A program made the translations under genes and the position numbers. Under the pieces are notes generated by a model, which saw nothing but the letters and a program-made list of their open reading frames with translations, made no database searches and was not told the DNA's origin. Source: Gaeumannomyces sp. JS-464 (lineage: Eukaryota > Ascomycota > Sordariomycetes > Magnaporthales > Magnaporthaceae). From it: a stretch of 64,000 nt of DNA. Position 1 is the stretch's first letter. Every line of letters begins with the position of its first letter. The DNA is taken from the NCBI GenBank assembly GCA_002197995.1, contig NGZR01000001.1, forward strand, positions 3,038,001 to 3,102,000, read 5' to 3'. Shown in pieces: positions 22,471-33,399 of the stretch.

Positions 22471-23476
22471 ATAGTTAACGAAATTAGTTTACGTTTATTA
22501 CTAAAATTCCGTAAACTTGTATAACCTGTTTATATAAATCTTTTAATTCGTAACTATTTTATAATATAATTAAAGCATTGTTTAAATAATTTGCATTTAT
22601 TTAAAAAATTTATTATATAGCGCGTTTTTTTCGTTAATGCTTTAAATTTAATTTCGAACTTTTAAAAAAAAAACGTAAAATTTTAAAATTTCCACGCTAT
22701 ATTTTAAAAGTTTTATATAACGGGTAAAAGGTATGTAATTTTTATTTTTAACGAAAAGGATTTTTTAAAAAGGTTAGCAAATTATAAATTACCGTTTTGG
22801 GAATCCTACGTATTACGGTTGCGGTTTTTCGGGGAATGTAAACGCCGGTCCGTTAAAAGTTCCCGTTTTTCCCTACCCCGGTAGCTATAATATAATGCTT
22901 TTAAAGCGCGGGATTTCGCGGGTTAAATAAAACGCGAAAAGCTACGAAAACGAAATTAATCACGTTTTAAAAAACGGGTTTTACGCGTGGTTAACTTCTT
23001 TTAACGGTGCTTTCGATAGCGTTTTTTTTATACCTATATTTCGGTAACCCGTAAATTTAACGCGATCGTTTCGCGGCTTTTAACAAGATTAAATCGCAAC
23101 GGTCGTTATAAATTCGGTTATCGTTAGTTTTATTACAAACGTAGTCGTTTTCGGGGGTATCGTTTTAGCTCGACTTTTTTAATAAAAAAGTAAGCGGATT
23201 TAAAGCGTGGCTTTGCTTTTAAAAGCTATAATGCATTTAGTTTATAAAGTTTTCCAAAACGTAATTACTTTTATTTAAAAAGGTTTCGAAATCCTTTTTC
23301 GAACTTTAAAAAAATCGCGGGTTAACGACGTGCCGTTTGCGAGCGAGTATTAGGTCGCGTTAAAACACGAAGCAGTGGCTTTTTTTAAATTGCCGTGCCC
23401 GGCGTCGTATTTAATTAACCGTTTCCGTTTATAACGAACGGCTCGTATTTTTAAAAAGATAGTAAAAGTTAAAAAA

Positions 23477-23759
23477 TCTTACGGGGTAAACCGAAAGCTT
23501 ATATAAGGTAATTACGATAACCGCAAACGGTAATTAAAAGTTAAAAGCTTATATTGTTATAAGGTAAATATAACAACTTTAGCTTATTTTAGCAATTTAG
23601 GAATTGCTTTTTACAAGCTGCCTAAATAGCGTGGCCTTTTTTAAGCTTTTTATTACGTGCTTAATGTGTTTTAGGCTTTTACGTGGCTTAAGCCTGTAAA
23701 TAGGGCTAAAACTTTTTGCTATAGCGGTGGCCCGCTATTATCGCGGCGAGTTTTTTACA
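23477..23759 (-). repeat. Gypsy-1A 5' LTR
   Basis: This 283 bp LTR is homologous to the LTRs at 33098-33379 and 51585-51868. On the minus strand it starts TGTAAAAAACTCGCCGCGATA. The adjoining target bases are CCTAG at 23760. The other TSD copy is out of the window. Confidence 0.85.
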
Positions 23760-23899
23760 CCTAGCGTTTGGAGCTTCGCTTTAAACGCCGCCGTGTTTTA
23801 ACCGCCGTTTAAACAAACGTTTAACGTAATTAAGTGGTGGCGATTACTTTATTCCCGTTATGTTAAAGTTAAAAAAATCGACGTGGTTTTAATATAAAA

Positions 23900-24864
23900 G
23901 CTTTTTAACGCGTGGAACGAGAAGTTTATACTATGCACACACTCGTCGTAAAAGCTATTTACTTTGGTAAATAGTTAATATAACCACCAAACTAGGCCCC
24001 GGGTAATAACTTACGTACGAAAGGATTTAAAGTTTCGGCTAGTGGCAAACCGGCCGGTAGGTAACACCCGGGATATTTTTTGGCTAACCGTTGCTAAATG
24101 CACTTTCGTTAACGTATAAAAGCTTTTAAAAAACCTTTTAAAACCTTCGTTAAACTTTTTACTACGTTAACGCTTAACGGTAAAATGCGTCGTTATTAAG
24201 GATTTTAACGCATCGTTCCTAAAGTGAAACCCGGCCCGGGGAAATAAAAATAAAAGGCAGGATATAACTTAATAGGCTAATATTTATAACCTTTTTTTAT
24301 TTACTAATTTAAACTAACTTACGCATAATAAAAAGGTGTTTTAAACTTTACCTTTTTTAAAGCCTTATTAGTAATAGCGGAAATCGACCTTTTGCTAACA
24401 ACCAATTCGAATTATTATATAATACAAATCGAAATTCTTAACTTTAATAACGTTATTTTTAACAACCGGCGGATTACGCTGCTTAATAATAAACTTCCAA
24501 CTTTTACAAACGCGGTAATAACCGGTGCCGAAAGCTTACCGCCATTTGGAAATTTACACGTTACGGGTTACTTAAATAAAGCAATTAAAGCATTAATAAA
24601 CTTGTTAAAAAGTGCGTTAGCTATTTTCGGTTAAAAGCTTAAAGCCGAAAAAAGGCTAACCGTGGTAAAACGAAAAGTGCGCTAGCGTATAACGGGATTT
24701 TGCAAAAGCTATAGCAAACGGCGGGCTTTATACAACCGAAGCCCACGTTTTGGAAATAACGGTTTAAACGGTTAAAAAATAGCATTAAACAAACGTATTA
24801 AAAATTTTTTTTTTCGAAAGCGTTATACCGTGTTATAAAATGGCATAAACTCGCATTTGCTATA
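23900..24864 (+). pseudogene. LINE-A ORF2 endonuclease region
   Basis: The plus strand carries an exonuclease/endonuclease/phosphatase-like domain parallel to LINE-B. The stretch 24392-24634 stays open for 80 codons (ending INLLKSALAIFG) and matches the 63010-63276 frame of LINE-B. Upstream, the APE-like N-terminal part is broken by RIP stops. Confidence 0.7.
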
Positions 24865-26721
24865 ACGTGGTTTATAAGCGAGTGGGCTACATAAGCGAAT
24901 AGGCTATAACACTTTAACCTTTAGTTAATTAACGCGCATGCCAACCCAATAACGTTAAAAATCCATTTAAACTACTCGGAACTATATACATCGGACATTT
25001 TTACTTTTTTTTAACAAATGCGCGCATTATGTCCGGTTTTGCCGCAAGTGCTACATCGCCGACGAATCGTCGTCGCCTTTCTTTTTTAACCTTTATAATC
25101 GCGCATTTTTTATTATAACTGCTTATTTAGCTTTTATTAGTTTAAAACATTTCGTATTTTTTTAACAATATGTAACTCTTTTTATTAAACACGTGTTTTT
25201 TTTGCTTTCCGGCGTTTGCTTAATGCTTTGTTTATTTTGCGTAGCGAAGTAATTTCGGCTTTAAAAAAAGCCATTTAATGCATTATCGAATTCGTTTTTT
25301 TCGCAAACTGGTTTACAACCGCTAGCATAAATAACGAAAAGCTGCTTTAATAATTGGAAATCCGAGTTTTAATATGTTCGGATTGCGAAATTGCGTTTTT
25401 AGCTGTTTAGGGCGTTTTAAAAGTCTAAAGTTCAGCGTTGTTTAAAAGCTTTTTCGAAGGAATTGGGATTTGTAACTTTACATCCAGCTTTTTTAAAACC
25501 GAATTCGGATTAAAAAAAGCAAAGCCAGCTTTTCGGAAATTTGTTTAAATATTTCCTTCGATTATAAAATTAAAAAATGCCGTTTTAAACGCCGAAAAAA
25601 ACTCGATTTTAATTACGTGGTTAACGTGTAATTTTATTAAGCTTTCGATTTTTCGACCGTACGCTTTTTTAACGGGCTAAAGCATTTAACGTTAAGCGGT
25701 TAAAAAAAAAAACGAATGCAAAAGCATACAAAGCGTAATAATGTTATATTTTTGGTAATAAAGCTCGAAATTCGTTAAATGGTAGCTTTTATAGCCGTTT
25801 AGCATTAGCAAACGATGGGACCCTTTTTTACGGGCTATAATATGTTTATCGAAATGCTAAATCCATTTTAAGCCGAGCTCGTTCGTAATTTACTCGTTAA
25901 AACTCGTTAAAATAACCCAATCGCGTGGAAAGTTTGTTTTCGAATACTAATTGGCTAAATAGTACTACCTTTTAACGATAATAAAAAAAGGATCGCTTAA
26001 CCGCAATAATTAACCTTTTAAATAACTATAGCCCATTCCCGGTTGCCAAGCTAAATTAGCTTTGCTTTATTACGGCTTTCCAACGTTATAATAATTATAA
26101 CGGCGGCGATTATGCTTATAAGAAAACCGGTTTCGTCGAAATTGTAAATATCGTTATTTAAAATACTATATTTGGCTATAATGTTCCGTATAAAATCGAA
26201 CTACGCAAAAACGAGCTTGGGATTTTCGCATTTAGCTTTTTGGTAATCGTACTTTCGAATTTAGCGTATGCCGAGCTTTACGCGGCGCTTAACAAAGTTC
26301 GTAACTTAGCATTTACTAACGGCGCCCGCGTCGCGTTCGGCGAGCAATGGGTTAGCTATATTTTTAACACCAAAAGGCCGGGGAGGAAATGCGCGGGAAT
26401 CCAGCTTAAATATGTATTTAACAAACGCTTTCTTTTCGAATTCCGTTAATTTCCGAAAATTGGGCATAATGTTGCGTCGAGCAGGTTGGCCGCGCTTTCG
26501 ACGCGCTAAAGTCGATCTCGCGATCGAGTAGATTTTTGCAGCTTCCCGAATGCTTAGTTTTAGGTTAAATTGCAAAGCCCGAAAGGCAAAAATTACCCGG
26601 CTTTCGTCGTTTCCCGTTAATATTGTTGTTAATAAAGGAATTAATTGCGAGAGAAAAAGCGTCGCGTGGTCGCGTGTCGTGGCTTACTCGCTTATATAAC
26701 CCACTCGTTTATAAACCACGT
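24865..26721 (-). mobile_element. pogo-B: Fot1/pogo DNA transposon
   Basis: The ends ACGTGGTTTATAAGCGAGT and its inverted copy are flanked by TA (24863-24864 and 26722-26723). Length is 1857 bp. It splits LINE-A ORF2. Its TIR beyond the first ten bases differs from pogo-A and pogo-E although the transposase is the same family. Confidence 0.92.
24990..26575 (-). pseudogene. pogo-B transposase remnant
   Basis: The first 89 codons are open from 26575 (IREAAKIYSIARSTLARR helix-turn-helix, then LTEFEKKAF). The catalytic NFDETGF near 26125-26145 is intact, and the C-terminal knuckle appears near 25020-25060. Other parts are broken by stops. The plus-strand frame at 26240-26449 is a shadow. Confidence 0.8.
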
Positions 26722-26723
26722 TA

Positions 26724-27826
26724 CGGCTTTTTTGTTAAATATTAATAAAAAGGTTATAATAGTTTTAAAATATAAAACGAAAGCATTAAACCGTAAAATC
26801 CTTCGCAGGTTTACGGCGGAAAACGATTTACAAAAAAACTTGTTATAGTAAAAAAGCTTTTAAAAAACCGCACAACTTTCGTAAAACCCCCACGTTTTTT
26901 TAAAAAAAAATGCCGAAAATGCATTATAAGCACGGTAAATACGGTTTTCAGTATTAATTCCTTATCGGTTAAGCTGTTTACAACAGTATAACCGGCAATA
27001 GGGGAATACGTTAAAGCTTTTTTCGAAGCTTGTTTTAAAACCGGGCACTACCCGAGCCTTTTTCGCACAACGGAAGTGGTAATTTTAAAAAAGCTAAATA
27101 AAAAGGATATAACGAATTCGAAATCTTACCGCTTTATAGCTTTGTTCCCGTGCTTAGAAAAAAGGTTAAAACGTTTAATAGCTTTGCAAATGGCATCCCT
27201 CGCGTTATAATACGGGCTTATAACGTTATAACACGTTAAAGCTACTTATAAAAAGGCTGTTACCAATTTAACGGCATGCGTGGCCTACGAGGTAAAAAAG
27301 GCGTTTTAAAAGCAAAAAACCGCCGCTTTTGTTTTCTAAACCTAAAAAGGGTTTTTAACGCCGTATTACGCTGGAAGCTTTTCCGAAAGCTATTAAATTA
27401 AAAGTGGGGCTTAACGTTTATGCGATAGGTATTTTTTTCGTAAGGGATAAACTGGTTAAAATGCGTTTAAAAAACGTTACAGCGCTTTTTTTCTCCTCGA
27501 ATTACGAGCTGCTTTAAAAGTTATTAGCGTTACCGATCTTTTTTATGCTTTAAATAGCCGAAATTTTACCTAAAGCGAAAAAGGTAAAGTACGAATATGC
27601 GGACGATATAAGCATTTGCGTAATAAGTAGCACCCCGGAAAAGTGCTTTTGTAAAACAAAAGCTATGGTAACGGAAATCCTACGTTAAGGTAAAACTAAC
27701 AAAGTTGCTTTTAACTCGGGGAAATGCGAATTTATGCATTTTTTTAAGCAAAAAATTTTTACAACCCCGGCGGTTACGGCGGAAAGCTTTACTATATAAC
27801 AAGCTATAAAAGCTTTACAATAATTA
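26724..27826 (+). pseudogene. LINE-A reverse transcriptase remnant
   Basis: Blocks typical of LINE RT are seen: ACFKTGHYPSLFR, SKSYRFIALFPCLEKRLKRL at about 27020-27180, and the catalytic YADD at 27596-27607, followed by ISICVISSTPEK. The active-site aspartates are intact, unlike in the gypsy copies of this window. Frame breaks are of the Gln/Trp-to-stop kind. Confidence 0.85.
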
Positions 27827-29688
27827 ACGTGGTTTACAAATAAGTGGATTAAACAAGCGAGTGGATTACTAATACCCGACTTTTGGTTAATCAACGCGCA
27901 TACCAACCTAATAACGTTAAAAATCCATTTAAATTACTCGGAATTATATATATTAGATATTTTTATTTCTTTTTAACAAATGCGCGCATTATGTCCGGTT
28001 TTGCCGCAAATGCCACATCGCCGACGAGCTGCCGTCGCCCTTTTTTCCAACCCCTTTTAATCGCGCATTTTTTATTATAACTATTCATTTAGCTCTTTTT
28101 GGTTTAAAACATTTCGTACCTCGTTTATAGTAAATAACCCTCCTAATCGAATACGTGTTTTTTTAGCTTTCCGGCGTTTGTTTAATGCTTCGTTCGCTTT
28201 TTTAAACGTAAACACTTTTATTCGGAAAAGGGCCATTTTATGCATTATCGCTTTTATCCCTTTTGCGATTTAGTTTATAACCGCTAGTATAAGTATTAAA
28301 AAGCTGCTTTAGTAATTAATAATTTAAGTTTTAATATGTTTAAATTGCGAAGTTGCTTTTTTAACTGTCCGCGGCGTTTTGGAAATCCAAAGTTCGGGGT
28401 TATTTAAAAGCGTTTTTAAGGGAATTAAAATCCGTAGTTTTACATCCAGCTTTTCCAAAACCGAATTCGGATTAAAAAAAGCAAAGCCAGCTTTTCGAAA
28501 GCTTTTTTAAATATTTTTTTTCAGTTATGGAATTAAAAAATGCCGTTTTAAACGCTAAAAGGAATTCGATTTTAATTACGTGGTTAACGTGTAATTTTAT
28601 TAGGTTTTCGATTTGTTAATTGTACGCCCGCTTTATTAAGCTAAAACATTTAACGTTAAATGGCTAAAAAAAGTAAAACGAATGCGAAGGTATACAAAGC
28701 GTAATAATGTTATATTTTTAGCAATAAAACTCGAAATCCGTCGAATAGTGGCTTTCGTAACCGTCCAGCATTAATAAACGATAGGATTTTGTAAAACGAG
28801 CTGCAATATGTGTATTAAAATGCCGGATTTATTTTAAACCGAGCTCGTTCGTAATTTACTCGTTAACGCTTATTACGATAACCTAATTGCGTAAAAAGTC
28901 GGTTTCCGAATACCAATTGGCTAAATAGTACTGCTTTTTAACAATAATAAAAAAAGGATCGCTTAACCGTAATAATTAACCTTTTAAATAATTATAACCT
29001 ATTTTCGGTTGCTAAGCTAAACCAGTTTTACTTTACCACGGCTTTTCGATATTGTAATAATTATAACGGCGGCGATTATGCCTATAAAAAAGCCGGTTTC
29101 GTTAAAATTGTAAATATCGTTATTTAAAATGCTATATTTAGTTACAATATTCCGTACAAAGTTAAACCACGCAAAAAAAAGCTTGGGATTTTCGCATTTA
29201 GCTTTTTGGTAATCGTATATTCGAATTTAACGCGTACCGAGCTTTGCGCGGCGTTTAACGAAATTCGCGACCTAGTTTTTCCCGACGGCGCCCGCGTTAC
29301 GTTCGGCAAGCAATCGGTTGGCTATATTTTTAACACTAAAAGGCCGGGAAGGGAATGCTCGCGAATCCAGCTTAAATTTGTATTTAATAAGCGCCTTTTT
29401 TTCGGATTCCGTTTATTTTCGTAATTTAAGCATGCTATCGCGTCGAGCAGGTTGGCCGCTTTTGCGCCAAGCGAAAGTAAAGTAGTTAACCGCGTAGATT
29501 TTGGCGGCATTTCGAACGTTTAATTTTGCATTCGAATTAATAGCTTAAAAGGCTAGGATAATCCTGCTTTCGTCGTTTGTGTTTACCACTGTTTATTATG
29601 GAAATATTCGTAAATAAAGTTTAATTAACGCGTGGACGCGTATTGGTAATCCATTCGCTTGTTTAATTTATTTACTTGTAAATTACGT
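27827..29688 (-). mobile_element. pogo-C: Fot1/pogo DNA transposon
   Basis: TIRs start ACGTGGTTTACAAATAAGT (left) and ACGTAATTTACAAGTAAAT (right, read inward) and extend to about 50 bp. TA flanks at 27825-27826 and 29689-29690. Length is 1862 bp. The transposase on minus has lost its first catalytic Asp: the block near 29087-29107 reads NFNETGF, a G-to-A change. The zinc knuckle region is at about 27985-28025. Confidence 0.9.
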
Positions 29689-29709
29689 TAAAGGTTTTTT
29701 CGACCAAAG

Positions 29710-29934
29710 TGTTAGTAAGAATGGTACTTTTGTAAGCACGGAAACTTTTAAAAGAAAAGAAATAAAAATTTATAAATTTAAAACTGGTGTTTATTGTAAT
29801 GCATATCTCGAAAGCAATTTAATTACAGGAAAAGAATTGTAAAATTCCTTTTTGTAAGCTCGTAAAAGCGCACGGCTCGTAAGCCGCAAGCTTATAAAGC
29901 GTGGAAATGCACGCGCTATTAACGTAATTTAACA
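29710..29934 (-). repeat. Solo LTR of the copia family
   Basis: This 225 bp sequence resembles 3705-3940 throughout (GGTACTTTTGTAAGCACGG, then GCGCACGG, then ATGCACGCG). The flanks CAAAG (29705-29709) and TAAAG (29935-29939) form a 5 bp TSD with one C-to-T change at a CpA, so the TSD itself records RIP after insertion. Confidence 0.82.
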
Positions 29935-31700
29935 TAAAGGTTTAATTTTAAAACCTACGTTAATAATAAGGCTGTAAAATTTTAAAGCGTTATTAATTAC
30001 TTTTATAAGCTTACTTATTTAATAAAGTGATACTAGCGGATTTAGTTTATAAAACCGTTACAACGGTTATAATTTTTACGGTTTTATATAAGGCCGAAAT
30101 GTGGTATAAAGGCAAAGTTAAACCATACCCGTATAAAACCGGCATAATAGCAAATTATCCGTTAAAGCCATTTAATCGAAGTGTAAAAAAACGTGCCAAA
30201 GTACCGCTTTATTACATAAATTAAAAAATTTAACAGTTTAAGCACTTCGTGCTTAAACCTTTTAGCACCACTGTATATTAAACCATGGCGGCCTTTTATA
30301 AGCGACCCCGTTATACCAACGGGTTAATAAAGCTTTAACCGTATTTTTCGGGCAGTGGTTTTAGTTTGGAAAACGATACGATAAACGCTTTTTATTACGA
30401 ATTTGGCATTTTAAGCGTTTAAACGCTTTAAAACAAATTCGCTTTCGTTTTGCAACCCGTATAAATACGGTCCTAAAAGATTACCTTTTAACCGTAACGG
30501 TTAAGCTGATTTTTAACGCTTAAAAGCTTAAAGCTGGTAGCCTTGCCTTAATTGCTAAAGCTATGCTTTATAACTTGTATATAGCCCTTTTCGTAGCATA
30601 AAGCTTCCGGCAAATAAGACCTTTTCTTTTAGCAGTTAAATTTATTACTTTTTTTAGCTCCCTAACGTAACGACTTTTTTTAAGCCCGGCCTATTACATT
30701 TACCAACGTTATAATATAACGATAGGTTTAAAGCAAAAAGCGGGGCAGTTAAATACGGTTAAGTAATCCATTAAACCGGTTAACGTAAACTTTTTAAGCA
30801 CGGCAAGCTGGCACACTTTGCGGAAATATTTAACGGCGAAACGGAAAAAGGCCGATGGGTTTCCATAAAGCAATTTAAAGCTTTCGTAATTGCATTTACC
30901 ACTTATGCTTAAATAACACTTCGGCGGTTAACGGCTTTTTAAACACGGCTTTTAATAGTTTGTAAAAGGCTTTTAAAAAAATCTATTACTTTATGGATAA
31001 GCACCGCGTTTACGTACGATAGTTTTTAAGCTATACGGGGATTTTCGAAAAACGAAAAGGCAAACGTTAAAGCAAAGCTGGGATCGATTTTGCCATACTT
31101 TTATATTCCAAACAAACAATGGTGCAATAAAAGCTTTAGCCCGGAAAATAGCCCGGGACGCCCGTAACGCGTGTTTAAAACAACTTTTAACACGGTATAG
31201 GGCTATAAGCCTTCCGCCGGCACCACGGCACGCACCCGAAGCTTTATAACTGCACCGGAAGGTATTACAGCGGCTAATAGCCGCACGTACATAGCACGAG
31301 AATTTTAATTAGTACTATTAAAAATTCGAACACGAGGACGATAACCCGTGCCGTTATAAAAAACAAATCCGTTTCCCGCTTTATATTTTGCAAGTTGGTT
31401 AAGGCGTTAAAAAACAAATGGTTTACGGCGGACCTTCCCCCGGTTTTAAATAAACCCGGTATTAAAAACGGCTACTTATAAAAGCCCGTCCTTTTTGCTT
31501 TGTTCGTCGAAGCTATTAACTATTATACTATTGCCGGGTGATAATAACGGGCTTTAAAAGGCTTAATATAACTTTTCCTTTGTTTTTCGTACCTTTTTCC
31601 TTGTATTTGCTACTATTAAAATTAGCCATTAGGCTTCTAATCCCCCGCATACCCGGCTAAGTTTAAAAGGTTTTAAAAATTTCCTTGCTTAAACCCGCTT
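29935..31700 (+). pseudogene. LINE-A ORF2 C-terminal part
   Basis: An open stretch at 30027-30224 (LYKAEMWYKGKVKP) matches the segment after RT in fungal LINEs, where LYGAE/WYxGR is typical. Further blocks up to about 31500 are broken and would correspond to the RNase H or terminal region. A solo LTR interrupts at about 30517-30698. Confidence 0.6.
30517..30698. repeat. RIP-degraded solo LTR of a 180 bp family
   Basis: It matches the reverse complement of the well-preserved solo LTR at 50102-50281 over about 165 bp (CTTGTATATAGC, CTTCCGGCA, CCCGGCCTATTACA). The right end is clear at 30698. The left end is blurred. Flanks TTTAA and TTTAC are a possible TSD with one mismatch. Confidence 0.7.
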
Positions 31701-31971
31701 TACCTTTTTCCGGCACACCCGCTAGCCGAACGCATAACTACCACTAGTAACGCTTATAGCGCTTTAACGTTTATACGCTTATAACCGATTGCCCGCTTAT
31801 TAATAAAAAGCGCCGGAATGCGGCTCGACCTTTATATGCTTTTGGGTTTAATTTGTTAGCCGTTTCGATAGCAGCATTATAACCTAGTGAAATAAGTTTA
31901 AATAGCGCTAGCACATCGTATGCTTTTGGGAAATAAAAATTGGTAAATCCCGATTTACCGACGTTAAATAA

Positions 31972-31993
31972 ACTTACTTACTTACTTACTTAT
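31972..31993 (+). repeat. LINE-A 3' terminal tandem tail
   Basis: Five tandem ACTT/TTAC units follow a typical fungal LINE 3' UTR end (AATCCCGATTTACCGACGTT). They mark the probable 3' end of the LINE. Confidence 0.7.
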
Positions 31994-31999
31994 TTTAAG

Positions 32000-32180
32000 G
32001 GCTTTTCGGCCCGGAAAAGCGCGTCGTTGCCGCACCCCCCCCCCCCCCCCCCGAGCTTTTTAACACATACGCACGCAAATACGCCGTCCTCGTTGCGAAA
32101 CGCGTAACACCCGATAAGGCTTAACAAGGCCAGGAAAACTTTACGCCGTCGGCACCGACATAAATGCTCTTTCCCCCCTT
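32000..32180 (+). repeat. LINE 5' region fragment with C homopolymer
   Basis: It is similar to LINE-B 60456-60622 (CGCCGT..CGTTGCG, AACACC, AGGCCAGGAA, CACCGRCA, CTTYCCCC). It includes a run of 18 cytosines (32035-32052) that LINE-B lacks. It is probably the truncated start of another LINE copy. Confidence 0.6.
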
Positions 32181-32183
32181 TTA

Positions 32184-32425
32184 TATACGACCAGCATTAA
32201 ACCTTAAAACAATAAGATAAAAAGGCTTTAAGCGATGCTTATGCCCCGCATTTAAACGTACGGAGTTACTTAACTAGCTTACTTAAAAAGGATTTATAAA
32301 TTTGTAATAACTGGAAACAAAGCGACAAATTTAAAAGGGATTGCAAATTTTTAAAACTAAAAACAAAACGTTAAATTTAAAAGGATTTATAAATTTATGG
32401 TGGTTAAAAGTTGTAAAAATGTAAG
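32184..32425 (+). repeat. Gypsy-2 type LTR fragment
   Basis: It begins TATACGACCAGCATTAAACC, then has a block resembling GCCCCGCATTAAAACATGTGGAG and the AAAGGATTTATAAATTTGTA tandem units seen in the LTRs at 52141 and 58902. The 3' half of the LTR is not recognisable. No TSD was found. Confidence 0.6.
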
Positions 32426-33097
32426 GTTTTAATTAAGGCGTGCTTGCGTTAATCACAATAGCTAACAGGATTACATTTAATTAGTACGGGCTTTGAAGCA
32501 TATAAATAGTGCTAGCAAAGCCTTAAACTAGTGGTGGTACAGGCTTGTATTATAGGGAAAGGGCTAACAGTCGCCTTTTTTATATACCTTTTAACATTAA
32601 TCTCGCGGCCCCCCCGCTTAAAGGTTTGGTGCCGCACCGCGATTTTCTGAAAATTATTTTGTATAGGGAAATTAAAAAATCGACCCACGGCTATTAAAGC
32701 CATTTTGCGTTGGGCTTCCAAATTTAACTTGTGCGTTTTTCACCCTTGCCTCGGCGCGTGCAAAGTAGGTAAATTAAGTAGCTTTACAACGGTTAACTTA
32801 AGCGCTATAACACGTTATAAGCCGACCTTATGCATAAATACACAAAAGTACAAGGTAGGTAATACAAGGTAAGTAGTGCAAGGTAAGTAATGTTTATGCA
32901 CTAACTTTAGCTAAATACATTAGTTATTTTAACACTTACCCTTTTTATTTATTTTTTAATTAACCCTTTTTATTTATTCCTTAATTAACCTTTTTATTAA
33001 ATCCATTAAAATAACGTTTGTAATTCTTATAACTTTATATATTTTTATATCTTTTCCCGTATCCTTTTTGCATACTTTGTTCGTGGTAATCGTGCCG
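32426..33097. other. Non-coding stretch with short tandem repeats
   Basis: No gene seen. At 32850-32891 a 14 bp unit occurs three times (ACAAGGTA(A/G)GTA(A/G)T). At about 32934-32990 an AT-rich unit of about 24 bp (TAACCCTTTTTATTTATT) is repeated. At 32490-32522 GGCTTTG and CAAAGCC form an inverted pair. The stretch is less RIP-like than its surroundings. The 69-codon frame at 32512-32721 minus shows no recognisable domain. Confidence 0.5.
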
Positions 33098-33379
33098 TGT
33101 AAAAAGGCTCGCCGCGATAATGGCTGCCACCGCCACAGCAAAAAGCTTTAACCTTATTTACGAGCCCGAACTACGTAAAGGCCTAAAAGCACCCCAAGCA
33201 CGTAACAAGGGGCCCAAAAGGGGCCACGCTACTTAGGCAGCTTATAAAAAGCAATTTTTAAATTGCCGAAATAAGTTAAAGTTGTTATATTTACCCTATA
33301 GCAATATATGCTTTAACCCTTAATTACCGTTTACGGTTATCGTAATCACCTCGTATAAGCTTTCGGCTTACCCGTAACA
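33098..33379 (+). repeat. Gypsy-1C 5' LTR
   Basis: It starts TGTAAAAAGGCTCGCCGCGA and ends CCCGTAACA. It is less mutated than the 3' copy at its ends (TG and CA retained). Confidence 0.85.
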
Positions 33380-33399
33380 TTTTTTAACTTTTACCATCC

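Larger units (their letters stand above)
3941..23759 (-). mobile_element. Gypsy-1A: Ty3/gypsy chromovirus, nested and RIP-degraded
   Basis: The element runs right to left: 5' LTR 23477-23759, gag about 23476-22471 continuing at 13066-12400, RT about 11430-11030, integrase 8760-8553 continuing at 7054-6640, chromodomain about 6200-6050, a post-pol region down to about 4300, and an LTR remnant 3941-3993. Whole blocks match Gypsy-1C (33098-51868) in reverse complement. It is interrupted by the 1.5 kb LTR element at 7055, a solo LTR at 9894 and Gypsy-2B at 13067, each with its own TSD, and the copia truncates its left LTR. It lies within LINE-A, because 23760 onward continues in LINE sequence homologous to 62410 onward. 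Confidence 0.88.
23760..31993 (+). mobile_element. LINE-A: Tad1-like non-LTR retrotransposon, ORF2 part
   Basis: Bases 23760-24864 align with LINE-B 62410-63490 (endonuclease region), and 26722-27826 carries reverse transcriptase. 29689-31993 holds the C-terminal part and 3' UTR, ending in a TTAC-type tandem tail (31972-31993). The element is interrupted by pogo-B, pogo-C and two solo LTRs. Its 5' part lies beyond the nested Gypsy-1A/copia block, outside the window. RIP stops are dense. Confidence 0.85.

Noticed and set aside
32849..32891. Three GGTA(A/G)GT repeats as splice donors of a gene
   Set aside because: No flanking coding exons. They are simply part of a 14 bp tandem repeat.
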